Numbered from the stretch's first letter, positions 1-16,432 are shown. The stretch: DNA of 64,000 bases from Clostridium pasteurianum BC1 (GCF_000389635.1 NC_021182.1:1-64000); one strand, 5' to 3'. A program made the numbers and translations. Notes: a model not told the origin generated them from the sequence alone.

Positions 1-403
1 TTTGTTGATATTTTTTCAATGTAAAATACTTTTTTGTGGATAACTTCTTGAATAGATACTGATGTTTTGATATTATTAAACATGACCTGTGAATTATTTT
101 AAAAATATAAAGTTATTCACAGGTTGTGGACAAAAATGTTGATAACTTATTTATTTAGTTAATAATTTCATTTATTATCTTTTATTTTTGTCTAAAATCC
201 AACATTTATAAGGTATATTACAATGTTAATATATTTTTCTTACTATATGTGAATAATTTTTATTTTATAAATTATATAACAAAATTATTCACATGTGTAT
301 AATTTAATATAAATTTGTCAACAACCTTAAATAACAACTATATTTTGTTATTACTTTTGTTACTAACTTATTTCAAGATAAAAAATTTACTGGAGGATAA
401 CAT
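1..403. other. oriC: oriC, part upstream of dnaA
   Basis: This AT-rich stretch carries many DnaA-box-like 9-mers on both strands: TGTGGATAA 35-43 (perfect), TTATTCACA 113-121, TGTGGACAA 125-133, TGTTGATAA 137-145, TGTGAATAA 248-256, TTATTCACA 285-293 and TGTGTATAA 294-302. Together with the cluster after dnaA it makes a bipartite origin like that of Bacillus subtilis. A possible dnaA promoter is TTGTCA 315-320 with TATATT 339-344. The dnaA ribosome site GGAGG is at 392-396. DnaA probably represses its own gene from these boxes (inference). Confidence 0.85.
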
Positions 404-1750
404 ATGGACACCCAACTAAAAGATATATGGGAAAAAACTTTAAATATAATAAAAAGTGAATTAACTGAAGTGAGTTTTAATACTTGGATTAAAAGTATAT
501 CTCCTTTATCTATGAATAATGATTTTATAAAATTTGGGGTCCCTAATCAATTTACTAAAGAAATTTTGGAAAGTAGATATAAAGATTTAATTTCAAACTC
601 TTTAAAAGTCATTACTACAAAAAAGTATTCTCTTGTTTTTAACATATTGTCAGAAGAAACTGCTGAAGTTGATGAATCATACGAAGATAAATCTAAAGAT
701 AATATATCTTCTCATGATGAAATGTATACAATGTTAAATCCAAAATATAAATTTGATTCATTTGTCATAGGTAATAGCAATAGATTTGCTCATGCTGCTT
801 GCTTAGCTGTTGCAGAAGCTCCAGCTAAAGCATATAATCCATTATTTATATATGGTGGAGTTGGACTCGGAAAAACACATCTTATGCATGCTATAGGACA
901 TTATATATTACAAAATAATCCTAAGGCCAAGGTAGTATATGTTTCTTCTGAAAAATTTACTAATGAACTAATTAATTCTATAAAGGATGATAAAAATGAA
1001 GAATTTAGAACTAAGTACAGAAATGTTGATGTACTTTTAATAGATGATGTTCAATTTATTGGTGGTAAAGAAAGAACACAAGAGGAGTTCTTTCACACCT
1101 TTAATACTCTTCATGAAAATAATAAGCAAATTATCCTTTCCAGTGATCGCCCTCCAAAAGAAATACCAACATTGGAAGACAGATTGCGCTCACGCTTTGA
1201 ATGGGGACTTATAGCTGATATTCAACCACCTGATTTTGAAACAAGAATAGCTATATTAAAAAAGAAAGCTGATGTAGAAAATTTAAATATACCAAATGAA
1301 GTAATGGTATATATAGCTACAAAGATTAAATCAAATATACGAGAATTAGAAGGAGCATTAATACGAATAGTAGCTTTTTCTTCCTTAACAAACAAAGAAG
1401 TAAGCGTAGATTTAGCCTCAGAGGCATTAAAAGATATAATCTCAAATAAACAATCACGTCAGGTTACTGTAGGATTAATCCAGGATATAGTTGCAAATTA
1501 CTATAGCCTTAGAATAGAAGATTTTAAGTCTGCAAGAAGAACTAGAAATATAGCTTATCCCAGACAAATAGCTATGTATTTATGTAGAAAACTCACAGAT
1601 ATGTCTTTGCCAAAGATAGGTGAAGAATTTGGAGGAAGAGATCATACAACTGTTATTCATGCTTATGAAAAAATATCTGGTGGATTAAAAAAAGACGAAT
1701 CTCTAAAGAATGCAATAAGCGATATAACTAAAAAGATAAATCAAAAATAA
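404..1750 (+). CDS. dnaA: Chromosomal replication initiator DnaA
   Basis: DnaA is the AAA+ ATPase that binds DnaA boxes and opens the origin. The 448 residues match the family length. The N-terminal DnaB/helicase interaction domain covers about residues 1-75, followed by a short linker. Walker [10 protein letters not shown] is at 151-159, Walker B LLIDDVQF at 211-218, and the arginine-finger region RLRSRFEWG near 280. The C-terminal helix-turn-helix carries the family signature [11 protein letters not shown] at 410-420. The ATG is preceded by GGAGG at good spacing. It lies between the two halves of oriC and next to dnaN, the usual clostridial arrangement. Confidence 0.99.
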   Translation: MDTQLKDIWEKTLNIIKSELTEVSFNTWIKSISPLSMNNDFIKFGVPNQFTKEILESRYKDLISNSLKVITTKKYSLVFNILSEETAEVDESYEDKSKDNISSHDEMYTMLNPKYKFDSFVIGNSNRFAHAACLAVAEAPAKAYNPLFIYGGVGLGKTHLMHAIGHYILQNNPKAKVVYVSSEKFTNELINSIKDDKNEEFRTKYRNVDVLLIDDVQFIGGKERTQEEFFHTFNTLHENNKQIILSSDRPPKEIPTLEDRLRSRFEWGLIADIQPPDFETRIAILKKKADVENLNIPNEVMVYIATKIKSNIRELEGALIRIVAFSSLTNKEVSVDLASEALKDIISNKQSRQVTVGLIQDIVANYYSLRIEDFKSARRTRNIAYPRQIAMYLCRKLTDMSLPKIGEEFGGRDHTTVIHAYEKISGGLKKDESLKNAISDITKKINQK

Positions 1751-2005
1751 TAACATATGTTTATAATAATATAAAATAAACATGTGGATAAAAAAATTAT
1801 TTATATTTAGTCTTAATAATGTGGATAAAGCTAAATTTTTACTATTTACTTATCCACAATTATTTTTTAGTCTAATTAGCCAATATGCTTGCTTTTAGAA
1901 GTTACTAACATATCAACAGCCCCTACTACTATTACTATAATATTATTATATTATCTAATCTACTATATAAGCCATTTTATCTGTGTATAAGGAGGACATA
2001 CAATT
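1751..2005. other. oriC: oriC, dnaA-dnaN spacer with unwinding element
   Basis: Three perfect DnaA boxes are present: TGTGGATAA 1783-1791, TGTGGATAA 1820-1828 and inverted TTATCCACA 1850-1858. A weaker box ATATCAACA lies at 1910-1918. Directly after it comes a short C-rich patch and a CTACTACTATTACTATAA-type run at 1922-1952. On the bottom strand read 3' to 5' this is GAT-GAT-GAT-AAT-GAT, which fits the DnaA-trio element (3'-[G/A]A[T/A]-5' repeats) known from B. subtilis. The order box, GC patch, trios, AT-rich DNA is that of a basal unwinding system. The dnaN ribosome site AAGGAGG follows near 1990. Confidence 0.85.
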
Positions 2006-3106
2006 ATGAAATTTAAATGTGAAAAAAATAAACTTCAAGAGGCTATATCTATAGCACAAAAATCAGTGACTGGAAAATCATCAATGCCTATACTACAAGG
2101 ATTACTTATAATTGCAGAACAAGGACAGATTACAATAATAGGTTCCGATATTGACTTAAGTATAGAAACTAAACTAGAAGCTGAAATTATAGAAACTGGA
2201 AAAATTGTAGTTGATGCTAAACTATTTGGAGATATAATAAGAAAACTTCCAAATTCATATATAGAAATAAATTCATTGGACAATAACTCAATTAAATTAA
2301 TTTGTGAAAAGTCTGAATTTACTTTGGTTCATATGAATGCAGATGATTTTCCAAGTCTTCCATCCATTAACGATGATATGATTTTTTCTATAGATCAAAA
2401 AACACTAAAAAATATGATAAAATCTACTATATTTGCAATTGCACAAGATGAGTCAAGACCAATACTTACAGGGGTTTTATTTGAAGTAAAAGATAAAAAA
2501 ATTAATCTAGTAGCTCTAGACGGATATAGACTTGCATTTAGAAGTGAATCCATAGAAAATGACGATTCTATAAGTGCCGTTATTCCTGGAAAAACTTTAA
2601 ACGAAGTAGTTAAAATCTTGCAAGATGAGGGAATTGTAAATATAACATTTACTTCAAATCATATTCTTATAAATCTTGAAAAAACTAAAATAATATCTAG
2701 ACTTTTGGAAGGTGAATTCATAAGGTATACATCAATAATTCCTGAAGAATATAATTTAAGAGTAAATGTAAAAAGAGAAGAACTTTTAAATTGTATAGAA
2801 AGAGCATCGTTAGTAGGAAAGGACGGAAATACAAGTCTTATTAAATTTGATATTGAAGATGATTATATGGTAATAACTTCTAATTCTCAATTGGGAAACG
2901 TCCGAGAAGAATTGAATATAATTTTGCAAGGAGAACATTTAAAAATTGCATTTAATTCAAAATACCTAATAGACTTATTAAAAATAATAGAGGAAGAAGA
3001 AATATGTATGGAATTTTCTAGTAATATAACTCCATGTTTAGTTAAAAGTAAAGAAAATAATAACTATACTTATCTTATTTTACCTGTGAGATTATTAAAT
3101 AGTTAA
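2006..3106 (+). CDS. dnaN: DNA polymerase III beta sliding clamp
   Basis: DnaN forms the ring-shaped dimer that tethers DNA polymerase III to DNA. The protein has 366 residues, the family norm, made of three similar clamp domains of about 120 residues. Typical segments are visible, such as the N-terminal start MKFKCEKNKLQEAISIAQKS, the internal AIAQDESRPILTGVLFE that opens domain two, and the conserved C-terminal end YLILPVRL. It follows dnaA across the oriC spacer and has its own strong AAGGAGG ribosome site. Confidence 0.98.
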   Translation: MKFKCEKNKLQEAISIAQKSVTGKSSMPILQGLLIIAEQGQITIIGSDIDLSIETKLEAEIIETGKIVVDAKLFGDIIRKLPNSYIEINSLDNNSIKLICEKSEFTLVHMNADDFPSLPSINDDMIFSIDQKTLKNMIKSTIFAIAQDESRPILTGVLFEVKDKKINLVALDGYRLAFRSESIENDDSISAVIPGKTLNEVVKILQDEGIVNITFTSNHILINLEKTKIISRLLEGEFIRYTSIIPEEYNLRVNVKREELLNCIERASLVGKDGNTSLIKFDIEDDYMVITSNSQLGNVREELNIILQGEHLKIAFNSKYLIDLLKIIEEEEICMEFSSNITPCLVKSKENNNYTYLILPVRLLNS

Positions 3107-3135
3107 TTAATTATAAAGTTGGTTATAATTAAAAA

Positions 3136-3169
3136 GAGAGGAGTGTAACTTAGGTTACAAAATAAAATT
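3136..3169 (+). promoter_or_regulatory. Ribosome site separated from start by a hairpin (S4 gene)
   Basis: The Shine-Dalgarno GAGAGGAG is at 3136-3143 but the ATG is at 3170, 26 nt away, which is too far for normal initiation. Between them lies a perfect hairpin: TGTAAC 3144-3149, loop TTAG, GTTACA 3154-3159. Folding removes 16 nt and leaves 10 nt, an ideal spacing. The frame has a stop (TAA 3146-3148) upstream, so no earlier start is possible. The half-sites also equal those of the operator at 51790-51805, so a DNA-binding role cannot be excluded. Confidence 0.6.
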
Positions 3170-3376
3170 ATGGAAGAAGTTAAAATTAATACTGAAATAA
3201 TAAAATTGGATTCATTTCTAAAATGGGCAGGTATTATTAGTCAAGGTTCAGAAGCTAAATTTTTTATAAAAAATGGAGAAGTTAAGGTTAATGGAGTTGT
3301 TGAAATTCAAAGGAGTAAAAAACTATTAAAAGGGGATTTGATAGAATTTAATGGTAATCAATATAAAATAATATAA
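3170..3376 (+). CDS. yaaA: S4-domain RNA-binding protein, YaaA type
   Basis: This 68-residue protein is a single S4 RNA-binding domain. The core motif LDSFLKWAGIISQGSEAKFF is followed by the loop IKNGEVKVNGVVEIQRSKKL, as in the YaaA/RlbA-like proteins always found between dnaN and recF in Firmicutes. Members bind structured RNA, probably rRNA, but the exact role is not settled. It sits 63 nt after dnaN and 69 nt before recF. Its start is fixed by an upstream in-frame stop and by family length. Confidence 0.93.
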   Translation: MEEVKINTEIIKLDSFLKWAGIISQGSEAKFFIKNGEVKVNGVVEIQRSKKLLKGDLIEFNGNQYKII

Positions 3377-3445
3377 TTGTATTGATTACGTAATTAGATT
3401 TGCCATAAGTTTATATACTTGTGTTATAATATAAGGTGTGTAGTT

Positions 3446-4546
3446 ATGCATATAGGATCTTTAATACTTAATAATTTTAGAAATTATGAAAAGCTCAATA
3501 TTCAATTAGATAGAAATATAAATATATTTACTGGAGATAATGCCCAAGGAAAAACCAATATACTTGAGAGTATTTATTACTGTAGTGTAGGTAAATCCTA
3601 TAGGACAAATAAGGATAAGGAGCTTATTCAATGGAATAAGGAAAGCTCATATATAAATTTATATGTCTGTAAAGAAAGATTAGATAAAAGAATAGAAATA
3701 AAAATTTTTAAAGAAGGTAAAAAAGGCATTAATGTTAATTCTATAAGGTTAAGAAAGATATCTGAGCTTTTTGGAGTTTTTAATGCTGTAATTTTTTCAC
3801 CAGAAGATTTGAAAATTGTAAAAGATTCTCCAATTTATAGAAGAAAGTTTTTGGATATAGAACTTTCTAAACTAAATTCAAGATATTATTTTGAATTGGT
3901 TCAGTATACTAAAGTTTTAAATGAAAGAAACGCATTACTTAGAAATAATAGCAAGGATACTTTTGATATTTTAGAAATATATGATAAGCAACTTAGTAAA
4001 TATGGAAGCAAATTAATAAAATACAGATTAGATTATATAGATAAATTAAATTATTTTGGAAATATAATACATAATGATATAACCAGTAAAAAAGAAAATA
4101 TAGAGTTTAAATATATTATGTGTGTTAAAAATACAGATAATATAGAAACTGATTTATTTAAATGTTATGAAAAAAATAGAAATAAGGATATATACAGAGG
4201 AAATACATCCATAGGACCCCACAAGGATGATTTTAGTATATTAATAAATAATATAGACACAAGAAGTTATGGTTCACAGGGACAGCAAAGAACAGCTATA
4301 TTAACTATTAAATTTTCAACTTTAAATATTTTAAAAGAATATACAAAAGAGGAGCCTGTACTTTTATTAGATGATGTTTTATCAGAACTTGATACTTCCA
4401 GGCAAAAATATATTTTAAATTCTATAAATGACATACAAACTATCATTACGTGTACAGGAATTAATAATATAAGCAGCTATATAAGTGGAAAATTTAAGGT
4501 TTTTAATGTTAAAGATGGAGAAATATCAGAGGTTGATAGCTTATAA
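3446..4546 (+). CDS. recF: DNA replication and repair protein RecF
   Basis: RecF is an SMC-like ATPase that loads RecA at gapped DNA with RecO and RecR. The start at ATG 3446 (MHIGSLILNNFRNYEKL) gives 366 residues and matches the family N terminus; an in-frame TTG at 3419 would add nine unlikely residues. Walker A GDNAQGKTN is near residues 31-39. The ABC-like signature lies in SYGSQGQQRTA and Walker B in VLLLDDVLSELD near the C terminus. It is the fourth gene of the conserved dnaA block and is followed 11 nt later by the remB-like gene. Confidence 0.97.
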   Translation: MHIGSLILNNFRNYEKLNIQLDRNINIFTGDNAQGKTNILESIYYCSVGKSYRTNKDKELIQWNKESSYINLYVCKERLDKRIEIKIFKEGKKGINVNSIRLRKISELFGVFNAVIFSPEDLKIVKDSPIYRRKFLDIELSKLNSRYYFELVQYTKVLNERNALLRNNSKDTFDILEIYDKQLSKYGSKLIKYRLDYIDKLNYFGNIIHNDITSKKENIEFKYIMCVKNTDNIETDLFKCYEKNRNKDIYRGNTSIGPHKDDFSILINNIDTRSYGSQGQQRTAILTIKFSTLNILKEYTKEEPVLLLDDVLSELDTSRQKYILNSINDIQTIITCTGINNISSYISGKFKVFNVKDGEISEVDSL

Positions 4547-4557
4547 GGAGGTTTTTT

Positions 4558-6755
<2,198 letters not shown>

Positions 6756-6936
6756 AATTTAACATATAAATAAAATAGTCAATATTATCAATGCAATCTT
6801 GTTTAGTTGGAATTTACTATGCTAAATTTAGGGTAATTATCTAACAAGCTAACTGTTGTAGTTAACTTGTTTATATATAATGCGAATATAACAGTTAGCA
6901 GCTATAAGATATAGCACGATAAAAGAGGTGTGTTAC
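6756..6936 (+). promoter_or_regulatory. gyrB-gyrA spacer with competing inverted repeats
   Basis: This 181-nt spacer holds two overlapping inverted repeats. ACAAGCTAAC 6844-6853 can pair with GTTAACTTGT 6861-6870 (one mismatch). The overlapping GCTAACTGTT 6848-6857 pairs perfectly with AACAGTTAGC 6890-6899. The two stems exclude each other. A small stem GCTAT/ATAGC follows at 6901-6915, just before the gyrA ribosome site AGAGGTG 6924-6930. No T-run follows either stem, so a simple terminator is unlikely. Confidence 0.5.
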
Positions 6937-9405
6937 ATGAATAATGAAGGTAAGGTTTTACAAGTAGATATAAGTAGTGAGATGAAAAAATGTTATATAG
7001 ATTATGCAATGAGTGTTATTATTGACCGTGCATTACCAGATGTAAGAGATGGTCTTAAACCAGTGCATAGAAGAATTATTTATTCAATGCATGAATTAGG
7101 TTTAACTCCAGAAAAGGGATATAGAAAATGCGCTAGAATAGTTGGAGATGTTCTTGGTAAATACCATCCACATGGTGATTCATCTGTATATGATGCATTA
7201 GTTAGGATGGCTCAAGACTTTAACCTAAGATATCCCCTTGTAAATGGTCATGGAAATTTTGGATCAGTAGATGGTGATTCAGCAGCTGCTATGAGATATA
7301 CAGAAGCAAAGATGAGCAAAATAGCACTTGAAATGATTAGAGATATAGGAAAAAATACAGTGGATTTCGTCCCTAATTTTGATGGTGAAGAAGAAGAACC
7401 ATCCGTAATACCATCAAGATTTCCAAATTTATTAGTTAATGGATCAGCTGGTATTGCAGTAGGTATGGCAACTAATATACCTCCTCATAATTTAAATGAG
7501 GTCATTGATGCAATATTTATGCTTATCGATAACAATGATGTAACAATATTGGAGCTTATGACCAAAATAAAAGGACCAGATTTTCCTACATCAGGAATGA
7601 TAATTGGTAAATCTGGAATAAGAAGTGCCTATGAAACAGGTAGGGGTAAGGTGGTTGTAAGATCAAAATGTGAGATTGAAGAAAATAATGGTAAGCATAG
7701 AATTATAGTAACTGAATTACCTTATCAAGTTAATAAAGCTAAACTTATTGAAAATATGGCTGATTTGGTTAAGGATAAGAGATTAAATGGAATATCGGAT
7801 CTTAGAGATGAATCTGACAGAGAGGGTATGAGGATAGTTATAGAACTGAAAAGGGATGCAAATCCTCAGGTTTTATTGAATCAACTATATAAGCATACAA
7901 AATTACAGGATACTTTTGGAATTATAATGCTAGCTTTAGTAGATGGAAAGCCTCAATACCTTAATTTGAAACAGATGTTACAGCATTATGTAATATTTCA
8001 GGAAGAGGTAATACGAAGAAGAACTCAATTTGAATTAGATAAAGCTAGAGCTAGAGCTCACATATTAGAAGGTCTTAAAATTGCACTTGATCACATTGAT
8101 GAGGTTATAAATATTATAAGATCATCAAAAACGGTTAATGAAGCAGAAGAAAGACTTATGGATAAATTTAATCTTTCAGAAAAGCAGTCTGAAGCAATTG
8201 TAGAAATGAAGCTTAGAAGACTTACTGGTCTTGAAAGAGAAAAGATAGAAGAAGAATTAGCAGAACTTATGAGAACTATTGAGTATTTAGAAAGTGTATT
8301 AGCAGATAGAAATATGATTTTAAATATAATAAAAGATGAACTTACAGAAATAAAGGCTAAGTTTGGTGATGAAAGAAAAACTCTTATAGAAAGTGTTGAA
8401 AATGAAATAGACATAGAAGACCTTATTGAGGATGAAGATGTTGTAATAACACTTACTCATGCAGGATACATAAAAAGATTGCCAGCAGATACATATACAG
8501 CCCAAAGAAGAGGCGGAAGAGGTATACAGGCAATGGCTACTAAAGAAGATGACTTCGTAGAACATATATTTATAACATCTACTCATAATAATATTTTGTT
8601 CTTTAGCAATCAGGGAAAAGTCTATAAACTTAAAGCTTATGAGATACATGAAGCAGGAAGAACTGCTAAGGGGACAAATTTAATAAATCTTCTCCAATTA
8701 AATCAAGGTGAAAAAATTCAAGCTGTCATAACTTTGAAGGAATTTAAAGAAGATAATTATCTAATTATGGCTACTAAAAAGGGAGTTATAAAGAAAACTT
8801 CTCTTGACCAATATGCTGCAATAAGAAAGAACGGGCTTAATGCTATAAATTTAAGAGAAGATGATGAACTTATTGGAGTAAGACTTACAAATGGTGATAG
8901 CGAAATATTAATGGCAACTAAGAATGGTTATGCTATTAGGTTTAATGAAAAAGATGCTAGGCCACTTGGAAGAAATACATCTGGAGTAAGAGGAATAAGT
9001 CTTAGAGAAGATGATATTGTTGTTGGAATGGAAGTTGTAGACATTGAACAGGATGTTCTTGTAGTAAGTTCTAATGGGTTTGGTAAGAGAACCCATATAG
9101 CTGAGTATTCTGTTCAAAAAAGAGGTGGAAAAGGTGTAATAACCTACAAAGTAACTGAAAAAACCGGAGAACTTGTAGGTGCCAGAATGGTTAAAGATGC
9201 AGATGAAATGATGATTATTAATAGTAATGATATAGTAATTAGAATAAATGTATCAGATATATCTACCACTAGTAGAAATGCCATGGGTGTAACCTTAATG
9301 AGAAGTACTGATGAAGAAAAGGTAGTAGCAATAGCCAAGATAGATACAGATGTAAATGAAAATTATGAGGTAGAAGAAACAAATTTGGATTCTAATCATG
9401 AATAA
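6937..9405 (+). CDS. gyrA: DNA gyrase subunit A
   Basis: GyrA breaks and rejoins DNA and wraps it for supercoiling. Starting at ATG 6937 the protein has 822 residues; an in-frame GTG at 6928 overlaps the ribosome site and is unlikely. The N-terminal part shows [20 protein letters not shown] and the quinolone-region stretch [18 protein letters not shown], with the catalytic tyrosine in [10 protein letters not shown]. The C-terminal beta-pinwheel begins with the GyrA box QRRGGRG, the mark of true gyrase rather than topoisomerase IV. The end is acidic, as is common. Confidence 0.99.
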   Translation: MNNEGKVLQVDISSEMKKCYIDYAMSVIIDRALPDVRDGLKPVHRRIIYSMHELGLTPEKGYRKCARIVGDVLGKYHPHGDSSVYDALVRMAQDFNLRYPLVNGHGNFGSVDGDSAAAMRYTEAKMSKIALEMIRDIGKNTVDFVPNFDGEEEEPSVIPSRFPNLLVNGSAGIAVGMATNIPPHNLNEVIDAIFMLIDNNDVTILELMTKIKGPDFPTSGMIIGKSGIRSAYETGRGKVVVRSKCEIEENNGKHRIIVTELPYQVNKAKLIENMADLVKDKRLNGISDLRDESDREGMRIVIELKRDANPQVLLNQLYKHTKLQDTFGIIMLALVDGKPQYLNLKQMLQHYVIFQEEVIRRRTQFELDKARARAHILEGLKIALDHIDEVINIIRSSKTVNEAEERLMDKFNLSEKQSEAIVEMKLRRLTGLEREKIEEELAELMRTIEYLESVLADRNMILNIIKDELTEIKAKFGDERKTLIESVENEIDIEDLIEDEDVVITLTHAGYIKRLPADTYTAQRRGGRGIQAMATKEDDFVEHIFITSTHNNILFFSNQGKVYKLKAYEIHEAGRTAKGTNLINLLQLNQGEKIQAVITLKEFKEDNYLIMATKKGVIKKTSLDQYAAIRKNGLNAINLREDDELIGVRLTNGDSEILMATKNGYAIRFNEKDARPLGRNTSGVRGISLREDDIVVGMEVVDIEQDVLVVSSNGFGKRTHIAEYSVQKRGGKGVITYKVTEKTGELVGARMVKDADEMMIINSNDIVIRINVSDISTTSRNAMGVTLMRSTDEEKVVAIAKIDTDVNENYEVEETNLDSNHE

Positions 9406-9436
9406 ATTTATGAGTTAAATAAGTAAAATATAAAAT

Positions 9437-9492
9437 AGCTCTTATTTAGTTAATTAAAAATAATAACTAAGTAAGAGCTTATTTATTATTTT
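9437..9492 (+). terminator. Rho-independent terminator after gyrA
   Basis: A 16-bp stem is formed by AGCTCTTATTTAGTTA 9437-9452 and TAACTAAGTAAGAGCT 9464-9479, with one G-U pair, and is followed by a T-rich tail. It closes the dnaA-gyrA block before the rRNA operon. Confidence 0.85.
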
Positions 9493-9689
9493 ATAACATA
9501 CAATTCTCCAGGTGTATCAATACTAAATATAATGAGCAAAACAGTGAAATTATAAGAAATATGAAACTATTTTTGATAAAGCACATAAAAATTAAATACA
9601 TAAGTCATTAAATTTGATAAAATAGTCTTCGTTCTCTGAGATGATTTTTATTAGCAAACTCAAACATTTATATTTACAATAAAAAAATA

Positions 9690-9804
9690 TTGACAGTATA
9701 AATGTATGATGATAGAATAGTAAAAGTTGTTGAAAAATAATATATCTAATCAATAAAAATCACAGTAAAAAGTTATTGACAAATTGCATTGATGATGATA
9801 AACT
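9690..9804 (+). promoter_or_regulatory. Tandem rRNA promoters
   Basis: Two sigma-A promoters precede the 16S gene. P1 is TTGACA 9690-9695, 17-bp spacer, TAGAAT 9713-9718. P2 is TTGACA 9776-9781, 17-bp spacer, TAAACT 9799-9804. Both have A/T-rich upstream DNA. No gene is seen between the gyrA terminator and the 16S gene. Confidence 0.85.
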
Positions 9805-9828
9805 ATAAAAGCTGTCAGATGACAGAAA

Positions 9829-9872
9829 TTGATCTTTGAAAATTAAACAGAGTATAAGAATAAAACAAACCA
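9829..9872 (+). promoter_or_regulatory. rRNA leader: boxA-like site and 16S processing arm
   Basis: TTGATCTTTGAAAATT near 9829-9844 resembles the boxA antitermination site of Firmicute rRNA leaders; a second copy, TACTTTGAAAATT, lies in the 16S-23S spacer near 11560. Directly after it, 9845-9872 is nearly complementary to 11504-11529 beyond the 3' end of 16S. This forms the double-stranded stalk cut by RNase III to release pre-16S. Confidence 0.7.
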
Positions 9873-9960
9873 GCAATTCTTTAGATTTTAAGAAATTAAA
9901 ATCAAGAGTAACAAATTCTTCAGTAAAATGAAGAGAAGCGATGAGCTAACATCAAACTTA

Positions 9961-14605
<4,645 letters not shown>

Positions 14606-14726
14606 AATATTTAAATAAATTACTAAAGTGTATATTAGTATACAATATTATATTTTACTTTTACCCTTTACTATGCAATTTTGAGAGTACATTTTAATTC
14701 TTAATTTTAACTCTCAATTTAATATA

Positions 14727-14843
14727 TCCAGTGTCTATGACTTAGAGGTAACACCCGTTCCCATTCCGAACACGAAGGTTAAGCTCTTATGTGCTGATGG
14801 TACTGCAGGGGTAGCCCTGTGGAAGAGTAGGTCGATGCTGGGT
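14727..14843 (+). rRNA. rrf: 5S ribosomal RNA
   Basis: The 117-nt sequence has the typical segment AACACCCGTTCCCATTCCGA (loop B/C region) and the closing TCCAG/CTGGG ends. It follows the 23S gene after a 121-nt spacer and is followed 3 nt later by a tRNA, so it is part of the same transcript. Confidence 0.96.
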
Positions 14844-14846
14844 AAT

Positions 14847-14923
14847 GGATCTTTAGCTCAGTTGGTTAGAGCAACCGGCTCATAACCGGTTGGTCCGGGG
14901 TTCGAGTCCCTGAAGGTCCACCA
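14847..14923 (+). tRNA. tRNA-Met (CAT)
   Basis: A full cloverleaf of 77 nt with encoded CCA. The acceptor GGATCTT pairs with AAGGTCC, the anticodon loop CTCATAA has CAT, and the T-loop is TTCGAGT. It looks like elongator tRNA-Met, not initiator, which would begin CGCGGG. A lysidine-modified tRNA-Ile with CAT cannot be fully excluded from sequence alone. Confidence 0.92.
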
Positions 14924-14926
14924 TAT

Positions 14927-15002
14927 GGGGGTATAGCTCAGTTGGGAGAGCATCTGCCTTGCACGCAGAGGGTCAAGAGTTCGAGTCTCTTTATCTCCAC
15001 CA
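14927..15002 (+). tRNA. tRNA-Ala (TGC)
   Basis: A 76-nt cloverleaf with encoded CCA. The anticodon loop CTTGCAC carries TGC, and the acceptor GGGGGTA pairs with TATCTCC with two G-U pairs. It is the last gene of the rRNA operon, as is common in clostridia. Confidence 0.95.
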
Positions 15003-15030
15003 AACAGTCCTGATGGACTGTTTTTTATTT
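15003..15030 (+). terminator. rRNA operon terminator
   Basis: AACAGTCC 15003-15010 and GGACTGTT 15015-15022 form an 8-bp stem with loop TGAT and a following T-run. It ends the rRNA-tRNA transcript directly after the tRNA-Ala CCA. Confidence 0.93.
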
Positions 15031-15173
15031 TACTATAAATTTAAAACTAATATATTCTACAATAAATTATCTTAACTAGTAAAATAACTATTTTATTTAA
15101 ATACTATTAATCAAATGTATAATTTTAATCTATATAAAGGAATATAATATTGTTTATTAATGATTATTTTAAA

Positions 15174-15268
15174 GTCAGTATTAATGTGAAGTCGTATCTA
15201 TTTCCCATAATACTGGCTTTTATTTATATTAAAATATATAATATTTTTAAAAGAAATAAAAGCCAGTA
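15174..15268 (+). promoter_or_regulatory. Three-part inverted repeat ahead of HD gene
   Basis: Three segments can pair in two exclusive ways. GTCAGTATTA 15174-15183 pairs with TAATACTGGC 15208-15217 (one G-U). TACTGGCTTTTATTT 15211-15225 pairs perfectly over 15 bp with AAATAAAAGCCAGTA 15254-15268, followed by TATTTTATTAATTT. The latter looks like a terminator, the former like its competitor. It sits 32 nt ahead of the HD-domain gene. Confidence 0.5.
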
Positions 15269-15299
15269 TATTTTATTAATTTAAGTGAGGTAAATTTTA

Positions 15300-15788
15300 A
15301 TGCTTTTTTATAGAATAAAACAATTCATTTTATATATTAATGCAAAGCCTACTGAATATGATTTAAAATATATAGTATCAAAGTTAAATGATAATGAGTT
15401 AATACTGTTTAAAAATCTTTCTATGCATGAGCAAAAGCATTGTATAAATGTAGCCAAAGATGTTGAAAAAATTTGTTATAATAAGAAAATAAATTCTTCT
15501 TATTTAATAAAAATAGCATTATTGCATGATATAGGAAAGATAAAAGGAAATTTAAATATTATAGATAAATCTATTTTGGTGATTTTAGATTATTTATCTA
15601 AAGGAAAAATAAGAAAATTTAATAGTGTAAAAAAAATTAATATATATTATAATCATGGTAAAATAGGAGCAGATATTCTAAAAAAATATGGGTATAATAA
15701 AAGGTTTTTATATTTAATTGAAAATCATCATAACATAATAGATGATGAAGAATTAGATATAATTAAATTTTGTGATAATAAAAATTAA
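15300..15788 (+). CDS. HD-domain phosphohydrolase-like protein
   Basis: This 162-residue protein belongs to the HD/HDIG superfamily of metal-dependent phosphohydrolases. The first metal histidine is in QKHCINVA (about H47), the HD pair is in LLHDIGKIKGN (H76, D77), and a later histidine cluster ENHHNIIDDEE follows near 137, as in the HDIG group. Substrate is not predictable; relatives act on nucleotides or cyclic dinucleotides. It has a GTGAGG ribosome site and is followed by niaR after 59 nt. Confidence 0.8.
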   Translation: MLFYRIKQFILYINAKPTEYDLKYIVSKLNDNELILFKNLSMHEQKHCINVAKDVEKICYNKKINSSYLIKIALLHDIGKIKGNLNIIDKSILVILDYLSKGKIRKFNSVKKINIYYNHGKIGADILKKYGYNKRFLYLIENHHNIIDDEELDIIKFCDNKN

Positions 15789-15847
15789 TTATTCAATAAA
15801 TTATTTTACTAATTGAATAAAGGGTAAAATATTTTGGAGGTGAATTT

Positions 15848-16363
15848 ATGAATTCTTATGAAAGAAGAAATTATATAAAAGGTATCTTACAGGAAAAGGA
15901 AGATCCATTAAAGGGTAATATGTTAGCAGAAAAACTTGGAGTTACAAGGCAAATAATAGTTAAGGATATAGCTATACTGAGGGCAGCTGGAAGTGATATT
16001 ATTTCCACTCCAAAAGGATATATAATATCTAAAAATAAAAGTAATAGAATAAAAAAGGTTATAGCAGTATGTCATAAGTCAGAGGAAATAGAAGATGAGC
16101 TTTTAACTATAGTAAAATTTGGTGGAATAATAGAGGATGTGATTATTGAACATAAGCTTTATGGAGAAATAAGAGGAATATTAATGATTAAAACTATTTT
16201 TGATGTTGAAAATTTTATATCAAAATTAAATAAATATGATGCCGAACCTCTATCAATTTTAACTGGTGGGGTCCATCTTCATACTATAAGTGTAGAAGAT
16301 GAAAATTCTCTAAAAAATATATTAAATGAATTAAATAAAAAGAAATATTTAGTATCTGATTAA
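15848..16363 (+). CDS. niaR: NiaR-like niacin-responsive repressor
   Basis: The 171-residue protein has an N-terminal helix-turn-helix (AEKLGVTRQIIVKDIAILRA, about residues 28-47) and a C-terminal 3H domain with conserved histidines in CHKSEEIEDEL, IIEHKLYGEIRG and GGVHLHTI. This domain order is that of NiaR (YrxA), which represses NAD synthesis and niacin uptake genes with niacin as co-repressor. No NAD genes are in the window, so it presumably acts elsewhere. A clear GGAGG ribosome site precedes ATG. Confidence 0.88.
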   Translation: MNSYERRNYIKGILQEKEDPLKGNMLAEKLGVTRQIIVKDIAILRAAGSDIISTPKGYIISKNKSNRIKKVIAVCHKSEEIEDELLTIVKFGGIIEDVIIEHKLYGEIRGILMIKTIFDVENFISKLNKYDAEPLSILTGGVHLHTISVEDENSLKNILNELNKKKYLVSD

Positions 16364-16432
16364 TATAATATATAATGTATGATTAAGATAGATATAATTG
16401 ATCAAATTTATAAATTAGTGGAGAGTGATGTT

